In this document: positions 28,455 to 37,982 of the stretch, in pieces | How positions within the stretch are numbered: position 1 is the stretch's first letter | Layout of the letters: every line of letters begins with the position of its first letter | Source: Perkinsela sp. pyNocScin1 | Taxonomy: Eukaryota > Euglenozoa > Kinetoplastea > Prokinetoplastida > Perkinselidae | Direction of reading: 5' to 3' | Length of the DNA stretch: 64,000 nt | NCBI GenBank assembly: GCA_964019655.1 | Contig: CAXHTR010000007.1 | Span: 310,001 to 374,000 of the forward strand | Translations under genes and position numbers: made by a program | Notes under the pieces: generated by a model | What the model was told of the DNA's origin: nothing | Databases searched by the model: none | Seen by the model: the letters and a program-made list of their open reading frames with translations, nothing else

Positions 28455-28842
28455 TTTTGAGTTTAGTAAGAGGAAAGCAAAAAGCATTAGTACAGGGGTT
28501 GAAACTGCTTGGCAAGCTTATCATGTAAAAAAAATTTCACCTTTGTCACTGTAATAGAATCTTTGTGCATTCCATCATTTCTCGTCGATAAAAGCACAAT
28601 CATTTTCCCTTATATCATCAGATGGAAAAATGCATTCACTTAATGAAATGCATCCTTTTCCAAAATATGATCCAATTTACTCTGCTCAAGCTACTTTTTT
28701 CTGCGAATCCGACAAAAAGGAACATTTTCTTCCTTCATCACCCAGTAAACTTGTACCAAGTTTCTCAAATGACAAAAGAATTATGCACAAAGCTGCTCAT
28801 AAATCGCAGCAACCTTCTATTTTATTTTGCTTTCCCCAAAAG
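28455..28842. other. Spacer, no gene seen
   Basis: 388 AT-rich bases. Overlapping plus-strand frames at 28622-28953 run into antisense of the next gene and are considered chance. Nothing else was seen. Confidence 0.45.
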
Positions 28843-29520
28843 CTACAAATGAAACGTCACATGCTTCCCACCCGTTTTATGCGCCGCAGACAGGGGTCTG
28901 ACCTTCATAACTCCACTGCGTCGGAGCTGCACGTCAAGCAGCCTCGCCGGTAAATCTCCGTAATACAGAACTGGCTGCTTTAGAATGTTCTCTGCCAGAC
29001 TGAGGGAGATAAGGCTTTTGGGCAGGCAAAATATGTCTACTGTCCCTGAGATCTGATTGGAGCGCATATTGAACGTTTCGATCTTGTTGGGCAGTCGCTG
29101 CAGGTTCACACTGCCATGCAGGCGGTTCCTTGACAGATTGCAGTTGATGATGTCCCGGGGCAGCCGACTCGTGTCGACAGCGTAGCATTGGCTGCAGCTC
29201 TCGAGACTGAGGTTCCGGAGCGTCGGTGGCAGGAACGCTATGTGGAGCTTTCCTGGCGTGCTGTAGGTAAAGTCAACACCGGTGAGCATGCTGCCCTCGC
29301 AGGTCATCTCATTCCAGGCCGGTGTGCTTGCACTGCCACAGACTTTGTAGAGGCACGTGTCCCGAAACATAAAGCTTCCTTTTGCGCGGCGGATAAGAAA
29401 TGGCTCGAAGGCGTCGGCGAAGAAGCAGCGCATGAGATTGTCTTGAAAGTTTGATTCAGTTTCAGAGAGCGCACAGTGGTAGAGGGGTATTTGGAAGAGG
29501 ATAGCTGAAATGAAAAGCAT
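28843..29520 (-). CDS. LRR protein, family C (225 aa)
   Basis: The ATG at 29518-29520 gives MLFISAILFQIPLYHCALSETES, the best candidate for a cleavable signal peptide in the array. The cap region is C-rich (CLYKVCGSASTPAWNEMTCEGSMLTGV). The family C block follows in its complete form (CSQCYAVDTSRLPRDI), then CNLSRNRLHGSVNLQRLP, FNMRSNQISGTVDIFCLP and LSLAENILKQPVLYYGDLP. It ends in a basic tail (AAHKTGGKHVTFHL). The order of blocks matches the genes at 24804, 30042 and 32736. Confidence 0.9.
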   Translation of the reverse strand: MLFISAILFQIPLYHCALSETESNFQDNLMRCFFADAFEPFLIRRAKGSFMFRDTCLYKVCGSASTPAWNEMTCEGSMLTGVDFTYSTPGKLHIAFLPPTLRNLSLESCSQCYAVDTSRLPRDIINCNLSRNRLHGSVNLQRLPNKIETFNMRSNQISGTVDIFCLPKSLISLSLAENILKQPVLYYGDLPARLLDVQLRRSGVMKVRPLSAAHKTGGKHVTFHL

Positions 29521-30041
29521 TACTTTGGGAAAATGAGAGAACAGATCGAAGGTACTTGTGATAAATGAAGAATGCAAAAAGTACTTGACTTCTTATGCCG
29601 ACTTGACTACTTGATGCGGCGCCATCAACAAACATTGTTGAAATCGCTGGCCGACTACAAAAAATGGGTAGATGATATATTTCAAGGGTCCCCGTCCCCT
29701 GAGAGTTAGAGCCTCTTCACGAATTAATGCTGGATGTGGTGTTAAGATGATGCGTACGAAGCTTTCCATGATGCTGCGTCTAGACAGGATTAAGTAAAAA
29801 GAGCCAAGAGTGAGAGCAGCATTTCTGATTCAGATGATTCATAATTAATTACGTTGATAGCGAGGGAAGCAGGCAAATTTTGAAAGCGATTTTCAGTCGA
29901 ATGAAAGAAATTCGATTTATTTGTATTCATTTCTTTACTCAGATTAATCTCATCTGGAATGCATTCTGTATTATCAGTGGACATTTGACACGATCGTGCG
30001 TACAAAAGAAGAATTTTGTGCCACGTGATCTTCTTCTTGTG
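29521..30041. other. Spacer, no gene seen
   Basis: 521 bases between two family C genes. It contains a GC-richer word (GGTCCCCGTCCCCTGAG near 29688) without an inverted partner. No coding or RNA feature was recognised. Confidence 0.45.
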
Positions 30042-30695
30042 TTACATACCCATTCGACGGATATCCCCAAAGAGCTCCTGCGTCACTCGCTGTGTCCCAT
30101 CGCTCCCAAAAATAACAATACGATCGACCTTGTTCAGAAAGAAGTTCACGTAGAGAAGAGATTCACGTTCTTCGACGAATATGCGCTTTTGCCGAATTCG
30201 GTTCTGAGAAAGGCTGAGGGGGCGGAGCGAATTCGGCAGCTGCTGTAGATTCACTCGGCCGGATATCGCATTTTCGCGCATACGAAGCTCTTCGAGGCCG
30301 GGTGGTAGATGCCGAAGGTCGACAGAGCCGAAAATCTTGTTGCAGGACAGATTGATGATCTGCGCTTTCTGTGGAAGCCTTCGAGTGTCGACTTTGTAAC
30401 ACTGGTTGCACACTCGTATTTTGAGGATTTCCACAGTTGGGGGTGCATAGTCGATGGCAAAGTTCCCAAAGTCGAAATGTTCGACTTCTATTTTCTTGAT
30501 AAGGCCAGAAAAGGTGCAGTCGCAGTACTTCGCCCAGGATTGTGTGAAGCAGTAATCGTCTTCCGGATGCCCATTTGAGATAATGCCGAGGCCTTGGGGT
30601 GAGATTTGACGATGAAATTCCTCCATAAGGGCATGCTGAAACTGCCGCGCAGTGTCATCGACTCTGGTGTCGAGCGCAGAAATACAGAAGAGCAT
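30042..30695 (-). CDS. LRR protein, family C (217 aa)
   Basis: The open frame reaches 30743 but begins with TTG; the ATG at 30693-30695 gives MLFCISALDTRVDD. The cap is DYCFTQSWAKYCDCTFSGLI, with three cysteines. The family C signature is complete (CNQCYKVDTRRLPQKAQIINL). Repeats: LSCNKIFGSVDLRHLP, RMRENAISGRVNLQQLP and LSLSQNRIRQKRIF. It ends FGSDGTQRVTQELFGDIRRMGM. It is the nearest relative of 24804-25451 in the repeat region (NxIFGSxxLxxLPxGL). Confidence 0.9.
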   Translation of the reverse strand: MLFCISALDTRVDDTARQFQHALMEEFHRQISPQGLGIISNGHPEDDYCFTQSWAKYCDCTFSGLIKKIEVEHFDFGNFAIDYAPPTVEILKIRVCNQCYKVDTRRLPQKAQIINLSCNKIFGSVDLRHLPPGLEELRMRENAISGRVNLQQLPNSLRPLSLSQNRIRQKRIFVEERESLLYVNFFLNKVDRIVIFGSDGTQRVTQELFGDIRRMGM

Positions 30696-31062
30696 TGGTA
30701 GAGATTTGAAGGAAAGACAGAGTTTAACCGGAAGGTTTTTCAACTGAAAGGAAAAGTCTTTCCATTGATTATTGATGTGAATCTCTATTATAGTCAGGCT
30801 AACATGTTTTCGATAAAATTGAACGATGCGTCGAGCCTTTCATAGAGAAAGGTGATACTGCCAAGTGATCTCTATTCATGAGATGATCTCGACCAATTGA
30901 AGTACGCCAAATTATCCCATGATCAGCTCAAGAATCCTTGATATGAACTTATCGCCGAATTCTACCAATAGACATGCGAACCTGACTAGTATCTGTCCTA
31001 TATGTCTTTATTTTCAATGTATGCACAAATTTTACGCAGACTATCTGAACAGCACGTAAGGC
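30696..31062. other. Spacer, no gene seen
   Basis: 367 AT-rich bases without recognisable genes, repeats or transposon ends. Confidence 0.45.
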
Positions 31063-32367
31063 TCAATCAAGCGGAAACTCCGCATGCAGGTCCGGATTTC
31101 CCTCGATATTCAAAGGGCAGATTCGCTCTGTGATTTCTGGGTCACGCAGTACCCCACAGAGGCGGTTGTTAGAGACGTCAAGCTGAAGAAAGTCGATGCT
31201 GCTTGGGACACAGAATTCGCCCTGAAAAGCGTTGTTCGATGCGTCGAGGAAGTGCAGACTCACTGGAAGGGAATCGATAGACAAACTTCCGCAAAGTTTG
31301 TTAGTACCGAACGAAAGCGTCTCGAGATGGCCTGGGAGATTTTCAAGGGAAATGCTTCCGGAGAATCGGCAATCGCTCACGTCCAGAATCCGGAGCTGCG
31401 GCGGCAGGTCTGTCAAGTCGACGGACCCCGAGAAATCGTTGCTGTAGAGGTGCAGACCTGTCAGCGATCTCGGGAGGTCGGGGAACGCAATCGAGCCGAA
31501 CATTTTGTTCTGCGACACATCGAGATATTTGAGTCTCCGAGGTAAGCGCGCCGCTGCGATTGTCCCTGCGATTTTCCCTTCGTCGAAGGCGAGCTCGAGC
31601 AGCCCGGCTGGTAAGTCATCGAGTGAGACTTCACACCTAAAGGCGTTCTGCCCGCAGTGGAGCTGCTCGAGCGTATTTGGAAGCTTTGTCAGCTGGAGAT
31701 CCCCATTGAACGCATTATTCGTCAGGTAAAGCTCTCGAAGACCTTCTGGCAAGCTGCGCAGGTCCGCCTCCCCTGTCAGCTTGTTTTCGTGCAGGTAAAG
31801 CACTGCGAGCCTGTCATTGAGCTTCGTCAGGTCGACTTCTCCTTCGAAAGCGTTTGCGCCAAAGTTGGCGCTTCTCAAAGTCGCTGGGAGCCCTCGTAGG
31901 TTCAGTTCGCCGTGAAAGCGGTTCGCATCGATCCAAAATCTTTGCAGACGTTGCGGCAGATTTTCAATGGAGATTGTCCCTGTGAGCAAGTTACCAGTCA
32001 GAACGATGCTTTCGAGCGTTTCGGGTAAATCACTCGTTTCCAAGGTCCCATCGATCCGATTGTATGCAAGATTCACTTCCTTGAGACTTCTCGGAAGGAA
32101 GCAAAATTCGACTGTGCCACCGACAAAACCCATGAGATCTCTGTCTTCCGGGTCGATACCGAGCATCATTCTGGTGACTTTGCCGTGTGCATTGAAGCGA
32201 AGACAGCTCCGCGCTTTAAAAGAGTTAAGGCCCCCGTTGCTGTCTCGAAAGACGTGCTTGAACTCAGTGTTTTCGAAAAAGAGGATGATAAGGTCTTGTT
32301 CTGGCAGCATGGCCGGGTCGGGGCGGAGTAGGCCTGTGTCAGCTGTCAGGAAGAGAAGCGGATGCAT
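31063..32367 (-). CDS. Long secreted-type LRR protein, family B, about 14 repeats (434 aa)
   Basis: MHPLLFLTADTGLLRPDPAMLPEQ: the GRLD signature is changed to LRPD. The cap has only one cysteine in an altered setting (FKARSCLRFNAHGKV). About fourteen very regular repeats follow, such as LYLHENKLTGEADLRSLP, LYLTNNAFNGDLQLTKLP and LDVSDCRFSGSISLENLP. The end (VSNNRLCGVLRDPEITERICPLNIEGNPDLHAEFPLD) resembles the LCGxP..GNP closing turn of plant extracellular LRR proteins more than the local VVDExGxxH element. It is a distinct branch of family B. Confidence 0.93.
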   Translation of the reverse strand: MHPLLFLTADTGLLRPDPAMLPEQDLIILFFENTEFKHVFRDSNGGLNSFKARSCLRFNAHGKVTRMMLGIDPEDRDLMGFVGGTVEFCFLPRSLKEVNLAYNRIDGTLETSDLPETLESIVLTGNLLTGTISIENLPQRLQRFWIDANRFHGELNLRGLPATLRSANFGANAFEGEVDLTKLNDRLAVLYLHENKLTGEADLRSLPEGLRELYLTNNAFNGDLQLTKLPNTLEQLHCGQNAFRCEVSLDDLPAGLLELAFDEGKIAGTIAAARLPRRLKYLDVSQNKMFGSIAFPDLPRSLTGLHLYSNDFSGSVDLTDLPPQLRILDVSDCRFSGSISLENLPGHLETLSFGTNKLCGSLSIDSLPVSLHFLDASNNAFQGEFCVPSSIDFLQLDVSNNRLCGVLRDPEITERICPLNIEGNPDLHAEFPLD

Positions 32368-32735
32368 TCAAAGCTGTAGCGTAATCAAAGAGAATGGATA
32401 TAACTCGAAATCATTGATAGTGAGCCCTAAGAGAATCTTTGCAATGCGCAGCATTACTTACGCTTCAAACATTGTGGTTCTCCGCTCAATTTGGTAGAGG
32501 ACATAAAAACGGATGAGTATCATAGGGTCTTCAAACCCGGATTATAGGACCTTCCATCAAGAGCGTAACTTTGGAGCCAGGGACCCTTAGTATGATTTTG
32601 GGCTGTCCTTTCGCACATTTTATCTATCCGCATATTTTCTATTCTCAAGATGAACTTGAAAAGTCACCAGACCATCCCTTGGAGAAGCTTTCGGCCATCG
32701 GAAGTAAATCTCAAGATTTCAGCATTCGCCGAGAT
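32368..32735. other. Spacer, no gene seen
   Basis: 368 bases. Two short plus-strand frames (32571-32871) partly overlap antisense of the next gene. Nothing else was recognised. Confidence 0.45.
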
Positions 32736-33416
32736 TTATCTGATGCGGGCATGCGGGATATTGAATAAATTTCTCCCACGTGCGCTGTCCTCCGGGTACA
32801 CCCCGCGGAGCTCCCCGATCCGCATGCCTCGCAGACTTATCGTGTTGATCCCTGGCGGAATGTTGCTGTAGAAGACCACTTTCTGCACAATTTCGTTCGA
32901 CTCAATAAACAGCGAGTGCAGCGCATGTGGCAGCTGTGTCAGGTTGATGGGGCCAACAAAAGCGTTCTGGGCGTACCGAAAGTCTTCCAGCTTGGGTGGC
33001 AGCCCCGTCAAGTCGAGCACGCCACAAAAAAGGTTGACTGAAATATCGATGTACTGTGCTTCACGAGGGAAATTCCGCATTTTCACTTGACCCTTCTGCT
33101 CGCAGTAGTTGATGCGGAGGTTTCGCACAGTGGGTGGGATGAAGTGCATGGCAAAGTCCTTTGCGTCGCCACGGGAGGGTTGGCCGAATGGCTTGCGGAA
33201 AAGGTTCGAGTAGACGATAGCAGTCAGAACACCGTCAGCGCACGTAAGGCCGAGCCACGATGCACAAACGTCACTTTCTGGGTGGTCTCGCGACAGGTGC
33301 ATCATGGTGATATCTTCGAGGTTTTTGAAAAATTCATGCATGAGGAGGGTTTGCATTGTGCGGTCTGTGATCGGATATGTGCTAGAATCAGCGCTGAGGC
33401 AGAGTTGGAAAAGCAT
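32736..33416 (-). CDS. LRR protein, family C (226 aa)
   Basis: MLFQLCLSADSSTYPITDRTMQTLLMHEFF; cap VCASWLGLTCADGVLTAIVY, the most standard cap in family C and very close to that of 24804-25451. The CNQCYxVDT motif is degraded here to YCEQKGQVKMRNFPREAQYIDI. Repeats: ISVNLFCGVLDLTGLP, FRYAQNAFVGPINLTQLP and LFIESNEIVQKVVFYSNIP. It ends in a basic stretch (RGRNLFNIPHARIR). Confidence 0.9.
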   Translation of the reverse strand: MLFQLCLSADSSTYPITDRTMQTLLMHEFFKNLEDITMMHLSRDHPESDVCASWLGLTCADGVLTAIVYSNLFRKPFGQPSRGDAKDFAMHFIPPTVRNLRINYCEQKGQVKMRNFPREAQYIDISVNLFCGVLDLTGLPPKLEDFRYAQNAFVGPINLTQLPHALHSLFIESNEIVQKVVFYSNIPPGINTISLRGMRIGELRGVYPEDSARGRNLFNIPHARIR

Positions 33417-33798
33417 TTTCTGCGTGAAGAAAAGAAAGAAAAGCAGAATGGTCGGCTATGTTGAAAAGCAGCATTTAATTCAAAAATGTGCGAAAGTTAT
33501 TGAGGGAGCATTCTTCAGTAAGCTTTTGAGAACAAAGTTCTGTCACTGTTTAGGCACAAGGTTTGAATGAAGGGAAAGCTGCCCTCACTCGAATAAGAGT
33601 ATTTTCTGCTCAAGAAAAGATTTGGCCATTATACCTGTCCGGGAAGCTTTTGGGCGCATGAATAAGAGCTGAATGTCATCTAAATTACCACTAAAATCCT
33701 GGTCGAGAGAAAAATCATACCTTGTTCATCCCGATGCAAAAAACATTACTTATATTACTAAAATTAAACGATTTGTGATTTCCATTTTATTTTCATAC
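33417..33798. other. Spacer, no gene seen
   Basis: 382 AT-rich bases. A plus frame at 33304-33570 starts inside antisense of the family C gene and is a shadow. No other signal. Confidence 0.45.
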
Positions 33799-34428
33799 CT
33801 ATCGAAGAACGAGGTTCTTCAAGTCCCCTTGATTCTCAAAGCGAATCTGCTCAATATTCCAAAACGAAAAGTTAATTCGAATGCTCGTGTTCGGAAGTCT
33901 CCCGATGAAAAGAGAATCTTTGTGAATGCCATGCTCTTGGACATCGAGCTCGATGAGATTCTTCGGGAGATTTCGAACATTCACAATGTCAGAAATCGAA
34001 TTGTTAGCAACGATGCAGTACTCGAGATTTCGTGGAAGCTTTTCGATGTCCAGTGTTCCAGTGATTGCACAAGAGCGAATGCGAAAGTATGTCAATTCTT
34101 CTGAGAGATGGCCCAGATCAACTTCACCAACGAGTCGCTGTCCAACGACATTAAAGAACTTCATGTGTCGAGGGAAAATTGAGAAATTGAGGGATCCTTG
34201 AAGAACTAAGTCCACTTCATGCCAGTCGAGGTTCTCTATGCGGTCATCGTCGCAGCCGATACCGACCCATGAGCAAGCGTCGTTTTCGTCGCCTTCGAGG
34301 AGCTCGTGTGCGTCTTCGTGGTTGTCAGGTGTGAAGAATAATTCAAAAACTTGCTGCTCGGTGAGCATATCCGCGTTCATGCGGCCGGCAGGAGTGCTGT
34401 CTGCAAAGTAGAGGCTGAGCATTGTCAT
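33799..34428 (-). CDS. Secreted-type LRR protein, family A (209 aa)
   Basis: MTMLSLYFADSTPAGRMNADMLTEQQVFELFF; two ATGs six bases apart (34428 and 34422) could both serve. Cap ACSWVGIGC (C52/C59). Repeats: FNVVGQRLVGEVDLGHLS, IRSCAITGTLDIEKLP and VANNSISDIVNVRNLP. The ending (IRFENQGDLKNLVLR) is a degenerate form of the family A terminal motif in which the DxxRV arginine is replaced by asparagine. It is AT-richer than the family A genes near 10 kb. Confidence 0.9.
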   Translation of the reverse strand: MTMLSLYFADSTPAGRMNADMLTEQQVFELFFTPDNHEDAHELLEGDENDACSWVGIGCDDDRIENLDWHEVDLVLQGSLNFSIFPRHMKFFNVVGQRLVGEVDLGHLSEELTYFRIRSCAITGTLDIEKLPRNLEYCIVANNSISDIVNVRNLPKNLIELDVQEHGIHKDSLFIGRLPNTSIRINFSFWNIEQIRFENQGDLKNLVLR

Positions 34429-34862
34429 GCGTGCTGAAAATGATGTGCAAATGTAAAATTGATCGTGAAAGAGATAAACGAGGGCACTTAAGAAGATGAA
34501 GATCTTTCATCTTACTTTTGAAAAGAGTATAGAATTTCAGGGAAGTTGCATACCGAAAGAGGATACAGTTCATATTGAGAGTACGGGAACAAAAGTAATT
34601 TGAGTAATAGAGCGTCTTGGCATCAATGAACAAATATAGAAACTTTAATGCTTTTCTCATGAGCTGCACACGCTATTGCTTGTCTTTCATGCATATGAAA
34701 TTTTTTTCCTACGCATGAGAACTATTGAAATACAAATGACACAGCATTTTCATTACAAGACGTAAGGGATCCTTCTGCTATCTCTTACATTCATTCTATA
34801 TGAGTTTACCCGCTAGCGCAGAACCGTCAGCTTTGCATTGTCCGGGCCACCAGGCACCCGCT
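34429..34862. other. Spacer, no gene seen
   Basis: 434 AT-rich bases upstream of the family A gene and downstream of a small LRR relic. No further coding or repeat signal was recognised. Confidence 0.45.
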
Positions 34863-35000
34863 TTACATACGCTTCATGGCATTTTGACAAGACTCGTCGA
34901 AACCCTGGAAGAGGAGCTCCATCATTGTCTGGTCAGGTAGCATAGAGGAATCGAAGCGACTCGCCGTCGGGTCGTGGCTGAGCGCAAAGCGGTGCTGCAT
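34863..35000 (-). pseudogene. Relic: first 45 codons of an LRR gene
   Basis: An ATG at 34998-35000 in the favourable TTCAA-ATG context opens a frame ending at a TAA (34863-34865). It encodes MQHRFALSHDPTASRFDSSML, then PDQTMMELLFQGFDESCQ, which matches the start, the GRxDxxMLxDQ segment and the MELLxxGFDE helix of family B. The cap and all repeats are absent; the sequence beyond the stop does not continue the family. It is either a truncated pseudogene or a transcribed mini-peptide gene. Confidence 0.6.
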
Positions 35001-35135
35001 TTGAAGTAGTCAAGGTATGAAATTTGAGGCATTTATGCACAAAGCCTTTCGTGCACTGCTGCGATAATTAAATAAGTTCTTTCACTTTTTTTATATTTCA
35101 ATATTTTTCTATTTTGTACGACGCAGAATCCTCGT

Positions 35136-35969
35136 CTAGTCGTCCGGATCTCCGAAGTGAATGTACGCCTTTCTGTGCTTGGTCCCTGTTTCATCGACAA
35201 AGCCAAGAATATCAGTGTCGTTGATAGACAACAACTCCTCGTACGCGGAAGACACGACTGCAAGGCCCGAGAGCTTGGTTTCCTCAACGTGCACTTCATA
35301 GAGGTGCTTCGGGACCACACTGAGGTCCAGTGTTCCACTTATTCCGTTACCCCGAGCACTGAAATATTCCATGACAGGTGGGAGCTCGAGAAGATTGAGC
35401 TCCCCTGTAAAATTATTGTGACCGAGGTCAATGTGCTCGAGCGTTTTGGGAAGCTTTGTCAAATCGAGGCTGCCACTGAGCTCGTTCCCGCTAACGTCGA
35501 GGCGCTCAAGGTGTGCAGGTAGGCTTGTCAAGATACAGCTTCCTGCGAACTTGTTTTGAGAGAGATTACAGTATTTGAGCGCCTTTGGCAAATTTGTAAA
35601 GTCGACTTCACCGCTGAAGCCCGAGCGGTACAGCATGAGCTCAGCGAGACCCTCCAGTAAAGCGCTTGGGTCAAACGTCCCTGTAATGCGCGTCATCCTA
35701 TATATTTGCAGTTTTTTAAGACGCGGTGGAACAAATGCCCATTTGAGGGTTCCAATAAGCCTGCATTGCGGGTCGATCTCAGTGATATTGTGTTCCTCGT
35801 CGAATTCGACACCGAGAATCTCGTAGGAGCTCGCACGGTGACCGGGATCGGTTTCGGCTTCCACGCCTTCAAAGAAAAGCCTCATTCGTGTATCATCGTC
35901 GAGCGACGCAAAGTCGACGCGCCCAAGTGCTGGGTCAGTGGTGTGCAAAACGTGAAGTGATGCGAGCAT
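35136..35969 (-). CDS. Secreted-type LRR protein, family B (277 aa)
   Basis: The frame is open to 36152, but family register places the start at the ATG 35967-35969 (MLASLHVLHTTDPALGRVDFASL). The cap has neither cysteine (SSYEILGVEFDEEHNI). Seven repeats include LNLSQNKFAGSCILTSLP (first residues differ slightly), LDVSGNELSGSLDLTKLP and IDLGHNNFTGELNLLELP. The end carries the family B closing element (FVDETGTKHRKAYI), identical in layout to the 56752-57564 gene (VVSSAY..ETQIMGIIDESGAKH), its probable closest relative. Confidence 0.9.
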   Translation of the reverse strand: MLASLHVLHTTDPALGRVDFASLDDDTRMRLFFEGVEAETDPGHRASSYEILGVEFDEEHNITEIDPQCRLIGTLKWAFVPPRLKKLQIYRMTRITGTFDPSALLEGLAELMLYRSGFSGEVDFTNLPKALKYCNLSQNKFAGSCILTSLPAHLERLDVSGNELSGSLDLTKLPKTLEHIDLGHNNFTGELNLLELPPVMEYFSARGNGISGTLDLSVVPKHLYEVHVEETKLSGLAVVSSAYEELLSINDTDILGFVDETGTKHRKAYIHFGDPDD

Positions 35970-36473
35970 TTGGTTAAGCTTAAAAAGGTCAGGAAAACTC
36001 CTAGAAGTATGTGCGTTAAATGCAGTTGAAAGGGCGCTGTTGCATAAAAAAGCATTGATGAAAATCAAGATGCTTTTTGCTTTTTCAAATGAATCACAGA
36101 TGTTAGGCTTTTCGAAACACGCTCTTTTTGTTGTTCTTGCGGCTCGTTCCAATAAAAAACATCACAGGAATAAACTCACGTGCTTCGATGAAGAACGCAA
36201 TGACACTAAATGATAACATACAATAAGATCTGTTTAGATCGATCTCCTGGAAAGTTGTGGTAGGTCGATCTCCTTCCGATTTCCTCGGAAGATGTTTTAT
36301 CAATGGTCAAAATCAGTAGGCGAAAGCGCTCAATAAGCGTGTGTTCATTTTTGAAAGAGAGTAAAATTCAAAAAATGGTGATTCATAACGCAGACAATAG
36401 CTCCTGTGTACAGTTGTTCGTATTGCTCTGTCCATTCTCGACTTTTTATAGTTTTTCTTCTCGTTTACCATTC
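35970..36473. other. Spacer, no gene seen
   Basis: 504 AT-rich bases. The upstream extension of the preceding frame (to 36152) and a minus frame at 36103-36303 lack motifs. No RNA or repeat was recognised. Confidence 0.45.
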
Positions 36474-37886
36474 TTATCGTTTGTCTGAGACTACGTGTCT
36501 CATGTACTCAGCCCAGTTCTTCAATGTATCGTTTCGAATAATCTCGGTTCCATGCGTCTTGAGACGAATCAGCTTTCGTGGAAGCTCGCCATCTTTCACT
36601 TCTCCAAAGATAGCATTCTCGGAAAAATTTAAATCGACAAGCCCATCTGGCAGCTTTGACAGGTCGACTTTTCCCGAAAATTGATTTTTGCTTGCGAAAA
36701 AGAGCACAAGACTCTCTGGCAGCATCGAGAGGTTGAGTTCCCCTGAGAAGCGATTGCCGTCGATGCGAAGCGTCGAAAGGGTTCGGGGAAGGCTTCCGAG
36801 CCAAACTTTCCCTTCAAATGTGTTCATCGATATATCGAGTGTTTCAAGCGTGCTTGGCAAGCCACCCAGTGTGTGTGCCCAGTACACAGTCCCACTCAGC
36901 TTGTTTGAGGCTACGTATACCGCCTTCAAATCGCTTGGCAGATGGTCAAAGATCACAGACCCTTCGAGCTGATTATTTGAAGCATTGATATGCTCGAGAC
37001 ATCGTGGCAACCAAGCAGCGTCGATGCTCCCACAAACTTCGTTCTTCGCAAAAGAAATACTCCTGAGCAACCTCGGCAGACCCATTGCGTCAAACGTTCC
37101 AAAAATCGCATTGTCATCAACCGAAATATAGTCTAGTACTCTTGGAAGATCTCGGCACACGAGGTCGCCGGATATGTTCATCATATTTGCTTGCAGGTAA
37201 CGAAGTCCCTTTGGTAGTTTACGACATTGCAGAATGGCTGAGGCCTTGGGGTGACAGGAGATGCCGATGTCCTGCATCGCTCCCGGGAGGCTGCTTATAT
37301 TGACATCGCCTTCAAAGTCGTTGAAAGCTACTATCAATTTTCGTAGCCCCTGTGGCAAACCCGACAGATCGAGAGACCCGTGAAATTGGTTCTGCATCGC
37401 TGAAAAACTTTTCACTGATTGAGGGAGGAACTGCATCCGTAGTTCTCCGCTAAAGTAATTTCGACTGATGTTCATTTGACGAATATGTGGCGGAAGGGTT
37501 TCGATCGCAAAAGTCCCTGTGATTTCATTCCCATTGAGCGACAAGCGCTTAAGGTCCCGTGGAAGCAGCGCCGTATCAAGAGTCCCAGCGATGCCAGTGC
37601 CCACCACAGCCAAGTCCTCAACAGTTTGCGGAATAAACTGTGTGTTTAGCGACCCACTGAGTCTTCGAGCACGCCCTTTCGGGAGGTGTACAAAGGACTT
37701 GACCACGCCACTGCTTGCATCGACTTGGAACCACTCGTGGCAGTCGATGTAGTTGCCGTGTTTGTCTTTGAAGTGGTGCTGGCGCTTGAAGCCCTCGACA
37801 AACATCTCCATGAGGGCTTGTTCGGACAGGAGTGACGGGTCGAGCCTGCCGAGGTGCTCGCAGTCAGGAGCGTAGAGGAAAAGCAT
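36474..37886 (-). CDS. Long secreted-type LRR protein, branch B1, 16 repeats (470 aa)
   Basis: MLFLYAPDCEHLGRLDPSLLSEQALMEMFVEGF is the B1 opening. The cap keeps a single cysteine (YIDCHEWFQVDASSG). Sixteen repeats follow, several of regular 23-residue form: MNISRNYFSGELRMQFLP, LRIDGNRFSGELNLSMLP and FFASKNQFSGKVDLSKLP. It ends with the B1 closing block (ENAIFGEVKDGELPRKLIRL, then TEIIRNDTLKNWAEYM). It is the most divergent of the four B1 genes: an extra VYWAHTLGG insert occurs in one repeat. The start context is TTCAA-ATG. Confidence 0.94.
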   Translation of the reverse strand: MLFLYAPDCEHLGRLDPSLLSEQALMEMFVEGFKRQHHFKDKHGNYIDCHEWFQVDASSGVVKSFVHLPKGRARRLSGSLNTQFIPQTVEDLAVVGTGIAGTLDTALLPRDLKRLSLNGNEITGTFAIETLPPHIRQMNISRNYFSGELRMQFLPQSVKSFSAMQNQFHGSLDLSGLPQGLRKLIVAFNDFEGDVNISSLPGAMQDIGISCHPKASAILQCRKLPKGLRYLQANMMNISGDLVCRDLPRVLDYISVDDNAIFGTFDAMGLPRLLRSISFAKNEVCGSIDAAWLPRCLEHINASNNQLEGSVIFDHLPSDLKAVYVASNKLSGTVYWAHTLGGLPSTLETLDISMNTFEGKVWLGSLPRTLSTLRIDGNRFSGELNLSMLPESLVLFFASKNQFSGKVDLSKLPDGLVDLNFSENAIFGEVKDGELPRKLIRLKTHGTEIIRNDTLKNWAEYMRHVVSDKR

Positions 37887-37982
37887 TTGAATAGGAGAAA
37901 TATCAAGAAAGACGCAAACTTATGGTAACCTGACACAGTTTGGAAAGCTGAAGTGTGCTGCATTTTTTTCTTTGAATCTCTT

